A stretch of DNA of 50,458 nt, taken from positions 1 to 50,458 of the forward strand of contig JAJSDU010000021.1 of assembly GCA_028577615.1 (NCBI GenBank), given 5' to 3'. A program made the position numbers and the translations under genes. This stretch comes from Nitrosomonas sp. (GTDB lineage: Bacteria > Pseudomonadota > Gammaproteobacteria > Burkholderiales > Nitrosomonadaceae). Below the pieces are notes generated by a model that saw only the letters and a list, made by a program, of their open reading frames with translations, did not search any database and was not told the DNA's origin. This document shows, piece by piece, positions 29,350-37,924 of the stretch. Within the stretch, counting starts at the first letter, position 1, and the number at the start of each line of letters is the position of its first letter.

Positions 29350-30810
29350 ATGAATGAACAGCTAGCCAATCAACTGCGTCACTGCAAAACCCTTCCAACG
29401 TTACCCGCGATTGCTGTTAAAGTTATAGAATTGGCCAATGATCCGGATATCAATCTCGACGATTTGTGCAAATACATCATGCTAGATCCGGCGCTCTCCG
29501 CAAAAATACTGAAAATGGCCAACTCACCACTCTATAAAAGCCGTCGTTCGGCTTCAAATATCCGGCAGGCGATCAGCATTCTGGGCACGCATACTATTAT
29601 TGTCATCGCGCTTTCGTTCTCATTGACAAACACATTCATAAGAAATCCGATAAAAGGCAATGGAATAATCGACAATACGCAATTCTGGCGACGCGCAATC
29701 GCATCAGCACTCGCCTGCCGTACATTGGGTGAAAAGCTGGGCCTGCGGTTTGTTGATGATTTATTTCTGGCGGGATTATTACAGGATATCGGCATTCTTG
29801 CTTATATAGCGATCATGCCGGATGAATACGAACCTGTTTACACATCCTCGAATGATCATGATGCTTTATTAATGAATGAGCGCCTGACATTCAGTTCAGG
29901 TCATGACGAAGTAGGCTATGCGCTCCTGAAGCAATGGCACATACCGGATCACATCGCCCTGACATGCATAGCCAGTCACTGTCAGCCTGAGCCTCAAATG
30001 GCCTCGTCGCCCAATCTGTATTCCTGTGCTGCTGTCTCACGTTATCTGGCAGAATATTTTTTAACACCGAGCAGACCTGAAAATTTAATCAATTTGATCC
30101 GATCAGCTCGTGCCTGGCTCGATATTGATTCAGAGACGTTACTGGAAGTTTTTAACGCAATGATTGAGGCGCTCGATTCTATCGGAGACTTGTTTGAAAT
30201 CACCTTCTACACACCTGCTGAAATTGCCGGAATTCTCGACGAAGCGAAAGAGTTACTGGCGTTACAGACGGTAACCAAAGTTAAGGAACTCGAAGAAAAA
30301 ACACAACATGACGGCTTAACCGGCGCTATGAACAGAAAATTTTTTGATGAGACAATACAGCGCGAATTCCACCTCTCTTCACAACATCAATTCCCTCTCA
30401 CGATTGTAATGATCGATATCGATCACTTTAAAAAAATCAATGACACATACGGTCACGTCGCCGGAGACGAAATTCTGACTTCATTTTCCGGCATCATCGT
30501 TAAGCAGATTCGGGAGGAAGATTCTTTTTGCCGTTACGGCGGCGAAGAATTCGCCTTGATTCTGCCGGGAACGCCACCCGATGCCGCCAGGAACATCACA
30601 CGCCGCCTGAAGGATGCCATCACGGCGCATTCAATTAAAACCGATGACGGCACCGAAATCCGGATCACTGCTTCATTCGGCGTTGCATCCTGCTTAAATG
30701 GCATACCCTGTTTTAAAAATCCCATTGATTTAATCAAAGCCGCCGACTCGGCGCTGCTTGAGGCAAAAAAAGCAGGCCGCAATTGCATCGTTGAGTGGAA
30801 GCAATCCTGA
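29350..30810 (+). CDS. HDOD-GGDEF protein (putative diguanylate cyclase)
   Basis: The 486-residue soluble protein joins an N-terminal HDOD domain to a C-terminal GGDEF domain. The HDOD domain covers about residues 5-200, with TLPTLPAIAVKVIELANDP, DPALSAKILKMANSPLY and IRQAISILGTHTI. The GGDEF domain covers about 320-486. The catalytic motif is GGEEF at 397-401 in CRYGGEEFALILPG, and the inhibitory RxxD site is intact at 388-391 (REED). It should therefore make cyclic di-GMP and respond to product inhibition. HDOD domains usually serve as sensory or protein-interaction modules. No membrane segment is seen. A double palindrome stands upstream. Confidence 0.92.
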   Translation: MNEQLANQLRHCKTLPTLPAIAVKVIELANDPDINLDDLCKYIMLDPALSAKILKMANSPLYKSRRSASNIRQAISILGTHTIIVIALSFSLTNTFIRNPIKGNGIIDNTQFWRRAIASALACRTLGEKLGLRFVDDLFLAGLLQDIGILAYIAIMPDEYEPVYTSSNDHDALLMNERLTFSSGHDEVGYALLKQWHIPDHIALTCIASHCQPEPQMASSPNLYSCAAVSRYLAEYFLTPSRPENLINLIRSARAWLDIDSETLLEVFNAMIEALDSIGDLFEITFYTPAEIAGILDEAKELLALQTVTKVKELEEKTQHDGLTGAMNRKFFDETIQREFHLSSQHQFPLTIVMIDIDHFKKINDTYGHVAGDEILTSFSGIIVKQIREEDSFCRYGGEEFALILPGTPPDAARNITRRLKDAITAHSIKTDDGTEIRITASFGVASCLNGIPCFKNPIDLIKAADSALLEAKKAGRNCIVEWKQS

Positions 30811-30871
30811 ACATTGTTCATTAAACTGATAAAATCAGCCTTATTTTTGTAAATCATAAGAAAGTTCATTG

Positions 30872-31705
30872 ATGCATCTCATCATTCAAGGTACTGAAAT
30901 CGAAAACAGCGATTTGCGCGCACTTGCAAAACTGGCTGCTGCTGATCAAATTGAAAGAATCACGGGAGAAGCCTTCAGGCTTAAAAATATTCAACAGCAG
31001 ACAGGGGTTGCTGAGTATTGCGCCGAAGCGAATCTGGACTATGCTTTTGTGGATGCCCGCAGACGATTTTCTGATTTCAAACTGATCGCCATGGATATGG
31101 ATTCAACGCTGCTTGCGATAGAGACCATTGATGAAATAGCGGACATGCATCAGATCAAGCCACAGGTCTCGGAAATAACCCTGCAAACCATGCGCGGCGA
31201 GATCAGTTTTGAAGAAAGCATTACGCGACGCACGGCCTTGCTGGCAGGCTTGCATGCCGACGCACTGCAGAAAGTCTATGACGAACGCGTCCGACTCAGC
31301 CCTGGCGCTGAAGTTTTACTTGGGAAAGCGCGCAACGCCGGCATAAAAACAATGGTTATTTCAGGGGGCTTCTCTTTTTTCACTGATCGCATCAAGACTA
31401 GGCTGAATCTCGACTATGCTGCTGCAAACACACTCGAAATAAAAGATAACAAGCTTACCGGAAAATTAGCAGGAAAGATTCTTGGCCGGGAAAGCAAAGC
31501 CGAAGCGATCAAAAAAGTATGCGAAGCGCTCAACATTCAGCACGATCAGGTCATTGCCATAGGCGACGGCGCCAATGATCTGGATATGATGGCGGTAGCC
31601 GGTATCAGTATTGCATTTCACGCCAAACCCATCGTACAGGAAAAAGCCACCTACGCCATCACGCATGTTGGTTTGGACGGCGTTGCTAATTTATTCGGTG
31701 CGTAA
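30872..31705 (+). CDS. serB: phosphoserine phosphatase
   Basis: HAD-type phosphatase releasing serine from phosphoserine, the last step after SerA and SerC. The ATG at 30872 gives 277 residues; a TTG three bases earlier is less likely. The catalytic motif is AMDMDSTLL with D75 and D77. VISGGFSFFTDRI provides motif II, and the metal motif is IAIGDGANDLDMMAVAG. The first 70 residues form an ACT-like N-terminal part. It follows the HDOD-GGDEF gene by 61 bases, so the two could share a transcript, and it converges on the malic enzyme gene. Confidence 0.96.
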   Translation: MHLIIQGTEIENSDLRALAKLAAADQIERITGEAFRLKNIQQQTGVAEYCAEANLDYAFVDARRRFSDFKLIAMDMDSTLLAIETIDEIADMHQIKPQVSEITLQTMRGEISFEESITRRTALLAGLHADALQKVYDERVRLSPGAEVLLGKARNAGIKTMVISGGFSFFTDRIKTRLNLDYAAANTLEIKDNKLTGKLAGKILGRESKAEAIKKVCEALNIQHDQVIAIGDGANDLDMMAVAGISIAFHAKPIVQEKATYAITHVGLDGVANLFGA

Positions 31706-31799
31706 ATTCGAATCATCCATACGATCCAATCCCGGCCATCCCGGCATAAAAAAACACGCGGCAGCGCACTCAGCGTATTAAAACCCGGCAAGGAATATT

Positions 31800-33410
31800 T
31801 TAATAAACCGGGTTATACATCAGCGATTCAATGTAGTCTCCCAATTGATCCGGCAATTTTTCTTCAACCAGGCCTTCCCGCACGGCAACTTCACAGACAG
31901 ATACCGCAATAGCTTTTGAGACCGCTCTGACACGTTGCAAGGACGGATAAACACTGCCTCTGCTGATTTCAGTATCGGTCACCAGCTCCGATAGCACTTT
32001 TGCCGCAGACAAGAACATATTCTGTGTAACCAGACGCGCGGAACTGGCGTAAACACCAAGCCCGATTCCCGGAAAAATATAAGCATTATTACCTTGCGCC
32101 GGTTGAAAATAATGGGTCTTATAACGCACGGCGTTAAAAGGACTTCCACTTGCATAAATAGCCCGACCGTCACTCCAAGCATAAGCTTCTTCCGCTGTGC
32201 ATTCAGTATGCGATGTCGGATTGGATAGCGCAATGATTACCGGACGTTCATTCACTTCGGCCATTTTGCGGATAACTGCTTCGGTAAATGTGTTTGCCAC
32301 CCCCGTCGCACCAATCAGCACATCAGGTTTTACAATTTCGATGGCGTCGACGAAACCACAAGGCGGGTGAGCATGGGCGAAGGGTTGAATGCGCGGTTTG
32401 ATGACTGCATTTGTCGATACAACCAAACCCTTCCGGTCAATAAACCAGATACGCTCCCGGGCCTGCGGCACGCTTAATCCTTCGTTACAGTAAGCCATAA
32501 CCATCAGCTCGGCAGTACCGCTCGCAGCGGATCCTGTGCCAAGAAACATAATACGCATGTCTGAAAATTTCTTTTTTGTGATACGCGATGCGGTATAAAC
32601 ACCCGCCAGGGTCACTGCAGCGGTACCCTGTATATCATCGTTGAAACAACGCACGTTCGGGCCATATTGATCGAGAAATCTGAATGCATTAGGGGTGAGG
32701 AAATCTTCAAATTGAATGAGTGCTCGAGGGAAACGCGCACGAACAGCCTGAATAAATTCATCCACCAGCGTATTATAGGCCTCGCCTTTCAAGCGTGCAT
32801 GAGGATAACCCAGATAAAGCGGATCTTCCCGCAAAGCCAGGTTATTCGTGCCGACATCAAGCATGACAGGCATGCAATATTCGGGGCGAATACCGGCACA
32901 GGCAACATATAAGGCTGTTTTGCCAATCGATATACCCATCCCGTTGGCGCCCAGATCACCCAAACCCAGTATGCGTTCACCGTCGGTCACAACAATGACG
33001 CGAATATCTTTTTCCGGCCAGTTGCCCAGAATAGCTGCGATATCTCCGCGGTCTTCCGGCGTAATATAGAAGCCTTGCGGTCTTCTGAAAATATGTGCAA
33101 ACGCTTTACACGCCTCTCCAACTGTAGGGGTATAAACCAACGGCATAACTTCTTCCATATGGTCGATCATGATACGGTAGAAAAGCCGCTGATTACGCTC
33201 CAGCAAAGCGTTCAGAAAAATATACTTCTCAATATCATTCGTCTTGCCGCGCATATTCTCAAGCGCACGTTCTTTTTGTTTACTGATACTGGCCACATCA
33301 TACGGCAATAGCCCGCGCAAACCATATTTTTGCCGTTCCTCACGGGTAAATGCGGTTGATTTCGTACATGACGGATCATCCAATAACGCTTTGCCATACA
33401 GATTTTTCAT
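31800..33410 (-). CDS. maeA: malic enzyme (NAD(P)-dependent, MaeA type)
   Basis: Oxidative decarboxylation of malate to pyruvate, producing NAD(P)H. The 536-residue product has the large-subunit malic enzyme layout: LLPYDVASISKQKERAL, then MPLVYTPTVGEACKAFAHIF, which holds the catalytic Tyr. VVTDGERILGLGDLGANGMG, the metal-binding FNDDIQGTAAVTLAG and the dinucleotide motif FLGTGSAASGTAEL complete the set. Length and motifs match Escherichia coli MaeA (SfcA) better than the phosphotransacetylase-fused MaeB form. NAD against NADP use is not decided by what I see. It is transcribed from the 288-base spacer shared with the truncated haemoglobin gene. Confidence 0.93.
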   Translation of the reverse strand: MKNLYGKALLDDPSCTKSTAFTREERQKYGLRGLLPYDVASISKQKERALENMRGKTNDIEKYIFLNALLERNQRLFYRIMIDHMEEVMPLVYTPTVGEACKAFAHIFRRPQGFYITPEDRGDIAAILGNWPEKDIRVIVVTDGERILGLGDLGANGMGISIGKTALYVACAGIRPEYCMPVMLDVGTNNLALREDPLYLGYPHARLKGEAYNTLVDEFIQAVRARFPRALIQFEDFLTPNAFRFLDQYGPNVRCFNDDIQGTAAVTLAGVYTASRITKKKFSDMRIMFLGTGSAASGTAELMVMAYCNEGLSVPQARERIWFIDRKGLVVSTNAVIKPRIQPFAHAHPPCGFVDAIEIVKPDVLIGATGVANTFTEAVIRKMAEVNERPVIIALSNPTSHTECTAEEAYAWSDGRAIYASGSPFNAVRYKTHYFQPAQGNNAYIFPGIGLGVYASSARLVTQNMFLSAAKVLSELVTDTEISRGSVYPSLQRVRAVSKAIAVSVCEVAVREGLVEEKLPDQLGDYIESLMYNPVY

Positions 33411-33615
33411 AACCCTGCTCCTCGGTTACCTGGCTCAACTGACAAACATGAATCACAGTGTCTGGATCGGCCGCAGAATATAAAATAACGCATTGAAAAT
33501 GATATGATTCATAAATCTTATCGCAGCCTCACACGTCTATGGCAAGCACATCGACAATATGCACCACAAAACATTTATTTTTTCAGTGTATACCGATTTG
33601 GAAACTTATTACGCG

Positions 33616-33654
33616 TATAATTAATCTCAGTTATTACTGAAACATAGGTTTCAG
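33616..33654 (+). promoter_or_regulatory. -10 box with operator-like palindrome before haemoglobin gene
   Basis: TATAAT at 33616-33621 is followed by the perfect inverted repeat CTGAAAC-ATAG-GTTTCAG (33637-33654), 45 bases before the haemoglobin ATG. A repressor bound there would cover the start point expected near 33629. No good -35 box was found at the usual distance, so an activator or another sigma factor may be used. The repeat does not match the NsrR or FNR consensus sequences that I know. Confidence 0.45.
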
Positions 33655-33698
33655 ATGTAAGTAATATATTTTTATTCGATTTTTTTATTTCAGATATT

Positions 33699-34124
33699 AT
33701 GAATCAATCATTTTTTCCTACACCCGACCCGGACTTGTATACTGAAGATGAAATCTCAAAACTTGTGCACGAATTTTATGCAAAGGCCAGAAAAGACCCT
33801 TCTCTTGGTCCTATTTTTGAAGCACATGTCATCGACTGGGATGCGCACTTCATTCAAATGATTAATTTCTGGTCCGCACAGCTGCGCGGCACAAGCCGTT
33901 TCCGTGGGGCTCCAATGCCCAAGCATATCGCACTACCGGATCTGTCCGCCGAGCTATTTCTTCGTTGGCTGGCGCTTTTCAAACAAACCACGCGCGAATT
34001 GGGAAATATAGCGTTGGAACAACATGCCAATGCAATTGCCACATTCATTGCAAACAGGCTATGGCAAGGCTATCAGATAGGTAATTATCCGGACCGGCAT
34101 CCAGAGGCATTACAAATTGCTTAA
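33699..34124 (+). CDS. group III truncated haemoglobin
   Basis: The 141-residue haem protein has the 2-over-2 globin pattern of trHbIII. YTEDEISKLVHEFYAKARKDP forms the A/B helices and DWDAHFIQMINFWSAQLRGTS the E region. MPKHIALPDLSAELFLRWLALF carries the likely proximal histidine and following F-G helices. Members bind oxygen or nitric oxide and may protect against NO or related stress, though physiological roles are poorly settled. The gene stands alone between divergent maeA and a membrane GGDEF gene 114 bases downstream. A palindrome and a TATAAT box precede it, pointing to separate regulation. Confidence 0.93.
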   Translation: MNQSFFPTPDPDLYTEDEISKLVHEFYAKARKDPSLGPIFEAHVIDWDAHFIQMINFWSAQLRGTSRFRGAPMPKHIALPDLSAELFLRWLALFKQTTRELGNIALEQHANAIATFIANRLWQGYQIGNYPDRHPEALQIA

Positions 34125-34238
34125 AATTGCCAAACCAATTAGGTAAAAAAAGGGTATTTGTCCTCGTTTTCCCTGCATTGGAATTACCAGGTTAAGCTAT
34201 AAAATAATTTGAATTCTTTCCCGAGTAAGGTAATTTCA

Positions 34239-35882
34239 TTGAAAAGTATCAAAAGTAAAATTTTCGTGTTTGCTTTATTAGCAACACTGATACCTTCACT
34301 TACCCTGGGATTGCTCTCATTTCGCCAGAATGACAGCTCGATCAGGGAAAATCTTACACGGGAATTACGTACCCTTGCCAATCACGCCAGCAGTGAACTA
34401 ATTTCCTGGATCAATCGAAATATTCATGAGGCGGCTCCGCTGACAACATCCAGAATCATGATTGAAGCGTTGTCTAACGCCGCCAACCAGCAACGTGACG
34501 AGAAACCGCAGTCACACGATATGCTTAACAGCTACTTGCGTTTGGTTCATGCAAGGCTCGATAAATTTCTGGAACTAACGGTGATTGATACACAACAGGA
34601 AATTATTGCAAGCAGTTCAGATCAATCATTTCTGAATAAATCTTTACTGGATAATCTGGTCAGCCTTGATACATCGCAACAAAGCTTCATTCTGCCACCC
34701 GTAATAAATGAACAGTTTGAGACAGTGACTGTCAGCATCGCTTTACCCATCCTGTCTTATGAAAATTATATTTTAGGGCAGCTGGTGCTAACTTATGATT
34801 TGCAATCGATCAGGTCAAAGATGGAAGATCCGATCAAATCCTCGCGCGGAGAAATTCTTATGGTGAATAGCCGTGGCGAGCTTTTATTAGCCAGCCATGG
34901 CACCATTGATCCGACAGCACGATTGAGTTCTGATGCTTATCAAGCTTTGGCGAATAATCCGGGCGAATTACTTCAATTTCAGGATTTCTCACATCATCAG
35001 GTTATTGGCCTTGCGCAGAAAATCAATGTACTGCCGGTTATTATTATTGCCGAAAGGAAATATGAAGAAGTTTATGCCGAAAGAATTGAACAACGCAATT
35101 TTTTCGTAATCCTGGTTTGCGCATCTATTTTCATCGTGGCAGCTATCGCAATTTATCTGGGGCGATCGATTGTAACGCCCTTGCAGAGCCTGATTGACGC
35201 AACGAACCAGATCGTTAAAGGAAATCTTGACATACCCCTAACATCAGTCCTTAGAAAGGACGAGCTAGGCAGACTTGCGCAAATGTTCAATCATATGACG
35301 GAAAAATTGCGCCAGAACCGGGCTGAGATTCTTACCGCGAACGAAGAATTAAGAATGAAAAATCAGTTACTTGAGGAATTATGTGTAACCGACAGTCTTA
35401 CCGGACTCTATAATCGCAGCAAGCTGAATCAAATTATTACCGATGAGCTCTCCAGATCGCATCGTAACAAACGGCCTTTTGCCATTCTTATGATCGATGT
35501 TGATTACTTCAAGGAACTCAACGACAGCCTGGGACATATTGCCGGCGATGAAATACTGGCAACCGTCTCCAGAACGTTAATACAGTCCATTCGATCAATT
35601 GATTTTGCGGCACGTTATGGTGGTGATGAGTTTATTGTCGTTTTAACCGAGACAACCGCAAAAGAAGCCACAATTACCGCGGAACGGATTCGCACTCAAG
35701 TATCCGAAATATTTTGCAGTGTCGTTAACAAATCAATCCATGTCACATTGAGTATTGGTATTGCACAGTCAGAGCTCAAGGACACATTACCCACCGATCT
35801 TATAACACGTGCGGACAACGCATTATATGAAGCCAAAAAAGCCGGTCGCAACCAGGCGCGGGTTGTTGGTTCAGACATCTAA
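34239..35882 (+). CDS. membrane sensor diguanylate cyclase (HAMP-GGDEF)
   Basis: I start at the TTG at 34239 (547 residues) because AAGGT lies 8 bases upstream and the product then opens directly with KSIKSKIFVFALLATLIPS, the first membrane segment. A periplasmic sensor region of about 260 residues (Cache-like by position and style) follows. A second membrane segment, VILVCASIFIVAAIAIYLG, comes next, then a HAMP linker (TPLQSLIDATNQIVKGNL) and a GGDEF domain. The catalytic GGDEF is at 461-465 in ARYGGDEFIVVL, with the inhibitory site RSID at 452-455. It should make cyclic di-GMP in answer to an outside signal. Its stop overlaps that of the opposite-strand lipoprotein gene. Confidence 0.92.
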   Translation: MKSIKSKIFVFALLATLIPSLTLGLLSFRQNDSSIRENLTRELRTLANHASSELISWINRNIHEAAPLTTSRIMIEALSNAANQQRDEKPQSHDMLNSYLRLVHARLDKFLELTVIDTQQEIIASSSDQSFLNKSLLDNLVSLDTSQQSFILPPVINEQFETVTVSIALPILSYENYILGQLVLTYDLQSIRSKMEDPIKSSRGEILMVNSRGELLLASHGTIDPTARLSSDAYQALANNPGELLQFQDFSHHQVIGLAQKINVLPVIIIAERKYEEVYAERIEQRNFFVILVCASIFIVAAIAIYLGRSIVTPLQSLIDATNQIVKGNLDIPLTSVLRKDELGRLAQMFNHMTEKLRQNRAEILTANEELRMKNQLLEELCVTDSLTGLYNRSKLNQIITDELSRSHRNKRPFAILMIDVDYFKELNDSLGHIAGDEILATVSRTLIQSIRSIDFAARYGGDEFIVVLTETTAKEATITAERIRTQVSEIFCSVVNKSIHVTLSIGIAQSELKDTLPTDLITRADNALYEAKKAGRNQARVVGSDI

Positions 35883-36718
35883 AATTCACTATCCGTTGTT
35901 AATACTTTTATGAATGTATTGGATACCCATCCCTGCATGTTGTTTTCGGCTTGAACCCTCAGCCAATTCCCCTGATAAGCAGTCGCTGTCAGGGGAGTCC
36001 CTTTTTTCAATACCGCTCTGATAGCAGCCCGTGTTCCTGGAGTCTGGCGTAAATTAACATCTGCTGTCGTTTGCAGCTTGATCGGCAGGTTAAAAACCAC
36101 CGTAGGCCGATTAACCATTTCCCGACCGGAAGCAGCGATCATGGCCGTCATATTAATGAATTCGATCGACTGAGATGCATAGTGCGTCGCGGCAGCATAA
36201 TCATCTTGAGAAAAATATAACCCTGCGGCATTTAACAATTGTTGCGCCTGTGTTTTTAACTGCTCATCGAATGATTGCGCGGATTGTCGATTCAATGCAT
36301 CCATGGCAACTTCCGCCTCAGCGATCAAAGACGCAGAACTGGATCGTGTCGCCAGACGATGCAGCTTGATCTGAGTTCGTGCGATTTCATGACCTGTCGC
36401 CTCTATGACCTGATCCTGTTCTTTTTCACGAATACTCTTTTGTTTGATTTCAATATTTTTTCTTGCCAGCTGCAATTCAAGTTCTTTTATATTCTGTTGC
36501 TGCTCTTCTATTACACGCCGCTGATCCTCGATACGTAATAATAATTCCGTATCGCTATTAGCCGACGACTCCTCGACAGGCGCCTCAACTGTGGCACATC
36601 CGGACAGATGGACAATGTTCACAGTAGCGAACAATACGAACAGAGCCATGCACAAACGGTTATTGCTGTATTTCTTCTGTTGCGTCCTAAATTGTATTTG
36701 CGGTCTTAGAAAATCCAT
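35879..36718 (-). CDS. SH3-domain lipoprotein with coiled coil
   Basis: The 279-residue product has a long basic N-terminus, then a hydrophobic stretch (MALFVLFATVNIVHL) ending in the lipobox LSGC. A predicted coiled coil follows (RIEDQRRVIEEQQQNIKELE onwards). A helical middle leads to a C-terminal bacterial SH3 domain (about 215-275: TTADVNLRQTPGTRAAIRAV, NWLRVQAENNMQGWVSNTFI). SH3b domains often bind peptidoglycan or proteins in the envelope. An internal ATG at 36649 would give a more normal lipoprotein signal, so the start is uncertain. The last 4 bases overlap the end of the GGDEF gene on the other strand. Confidence 0.8.
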   Translation of the reverse strand: MDFLRPQIQFRTQQKKYSNNRLCMALFVLFATVNIVHLSGCATVEAPVEESSANSDTELLLRIEDQRRVIEEQQQNIKELELQLARKNIEIKQKSIREKEQDQVIEATGHEIARTQIKLHRLATRSSSASLIAEAEVAMDALNRQSAQSFDEQLKTQAQQLLNAAGLYFSQDDYAAATHYASQSIEFINMTAMIAASGREMVNRPTVVFNLPIKLQTTADVNLRQTPGTRAAIRAVLKKGTPLTATAYQGNWLRVQAENNMQGWVSNTFIKVLTTDSEF

Positions 36719-36936
36719 AATCTATAATCTCTGAAAGATTTAACAACCAAAAATATAAGGAAAAGCAAGGCAAGAACGCACATCGCCGTAGACAAAAATT
36801 ACCCAATCCTTGTGTTCTTAATAACGGGAAATCTGTAGAAGCAATCGTATCGCGACTACGGAATCAGGAATCGACGAGGAAGTATGAACCGCTGTTCCAT
36901 TAGCACAGTAGATTGATCTTAAACTCGACAGATTCC

Positions 36937-37797
36937 TTAACGGCTCAAAATTATTTCAAGCACAAATTTGCTACCAATATAAGCCAGCAACAACATCGTA
37001 AATCCGGTTAACGTCCAGCGAATCGCTATCCTGCCTCGCCAGCCGTAAAACTGGCGTCCAACTAACAGAGCAGCAAATATACCCCAGGAAATAAATCCAA
37101 ACAGCGTTTTGTGAGAAAATGTAACAGATTGACCAAAAACTTCTTTTGAAAAGACTACCCCGCTGAGTAATGTCAATGTCAGCAAGACAAATCCGATCCA
37201 GATAATCCTGAACAGCAGTTTTTCCATGGCCAGCAACGGTGGCAGATTGGTCAGCAGTGAACGTGCAGCCGGATGGTGCAGCTGATATTCGGCAACCGTC
37301 ATCAGGATGGCGTGCAACGCAGCAATGGTTAAAAAACTGTACGCTGACATCGCAACGATAAGATGCGCTTTAAATGCAGGTAATTCGGTATTCTCCAGTG
37401 GCTTTAATGATGGAAATATGAGTGGCAATACTACCGCAATTGCAGCAGCGATGGCGATTGGGGCCAGTAGTGTCTGCAATCCCTGATAACGACTGAAAAA
37501 ACCGGAAAACCAATAAATCAACGCAGTCAGCCATATAATCAACGAAACCGCGTTGCCGACACCAAGATTCAATCCCGCTCCTGCCAGAGTCGACTGATAT
37601 AGCGTTACTGCATGAAGTAACAATGGCACCAGCATAGCCATTTGCACACGGTCACTCGCGACAACGGCATTTTCATTCGCTTTTGCTCTCAATGAAAAGG
37701 ATCGCTCTGAAATATCGCGCCACACGATCCAACCAACCAGTATATAAAGCATAAAAGCGGAAAGATAAGTTAAAATGCCAATCATTGAAATAATCAT
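36937..37797 (-). CDS. ypjD: inner-membrane protein YpjD, cytochrome c assembly (CcsA/HemX-like) family
   Basis: The 286-residue protein is very hydrophobic with about eight membrane helices, starting IGILTYLSAFMLYILVGWIV. The centre APIAIAAAIAVVLPLIFPSL and the segment FKAHLIVAMSAYSFLTIAAL, with a possibly haem-related histidine, fit the CytC_asm (CcmC/CcsA/HemX) superfamily. Members next to ffh are called YpjD and have no proven function. It is divergent from ffh with 127 bases between, the standard arrangement in proteobacteria, which supports the name. Confidence 0.87.
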   Translation of the reverse strand: MIISMIGILTYLSAFMLYILVGWIVWRDISERSFSLRAKANENAVVASDRVQMAMLVPLLLHAVTLYQSTLAGAGLNLGVGNAVSLIIWLTALIYWFSGFFSRYQGLQTLLAPIAIAAAIAVVLPLIFPSLKPLENTELPAFKAHLIVAMSAYSFLTIAALHAILMTVAEYQLHHPAARSLLTNLPPLLAMEKLLFRIIWIGFVLLTLTLLSGVVFSKEVFGQSVTFSHKTLFGFISWGIFAALLVGRQFYGWRGRIAIRWTLTGFTMLLLAYIGSKFVLEIILSR

Positions 37798-37924
37798 TCA
37801 TTAAAGATATCGACAAGCTGTTTAGTCTACATGGCGCTTTAATAAATTCAAAGTATCCTTCCCCATATTTCACCAATTTTGTTATACGGCAGTACACTTT
37901 ATACATTTTTCCGAGGTTCAAAGT

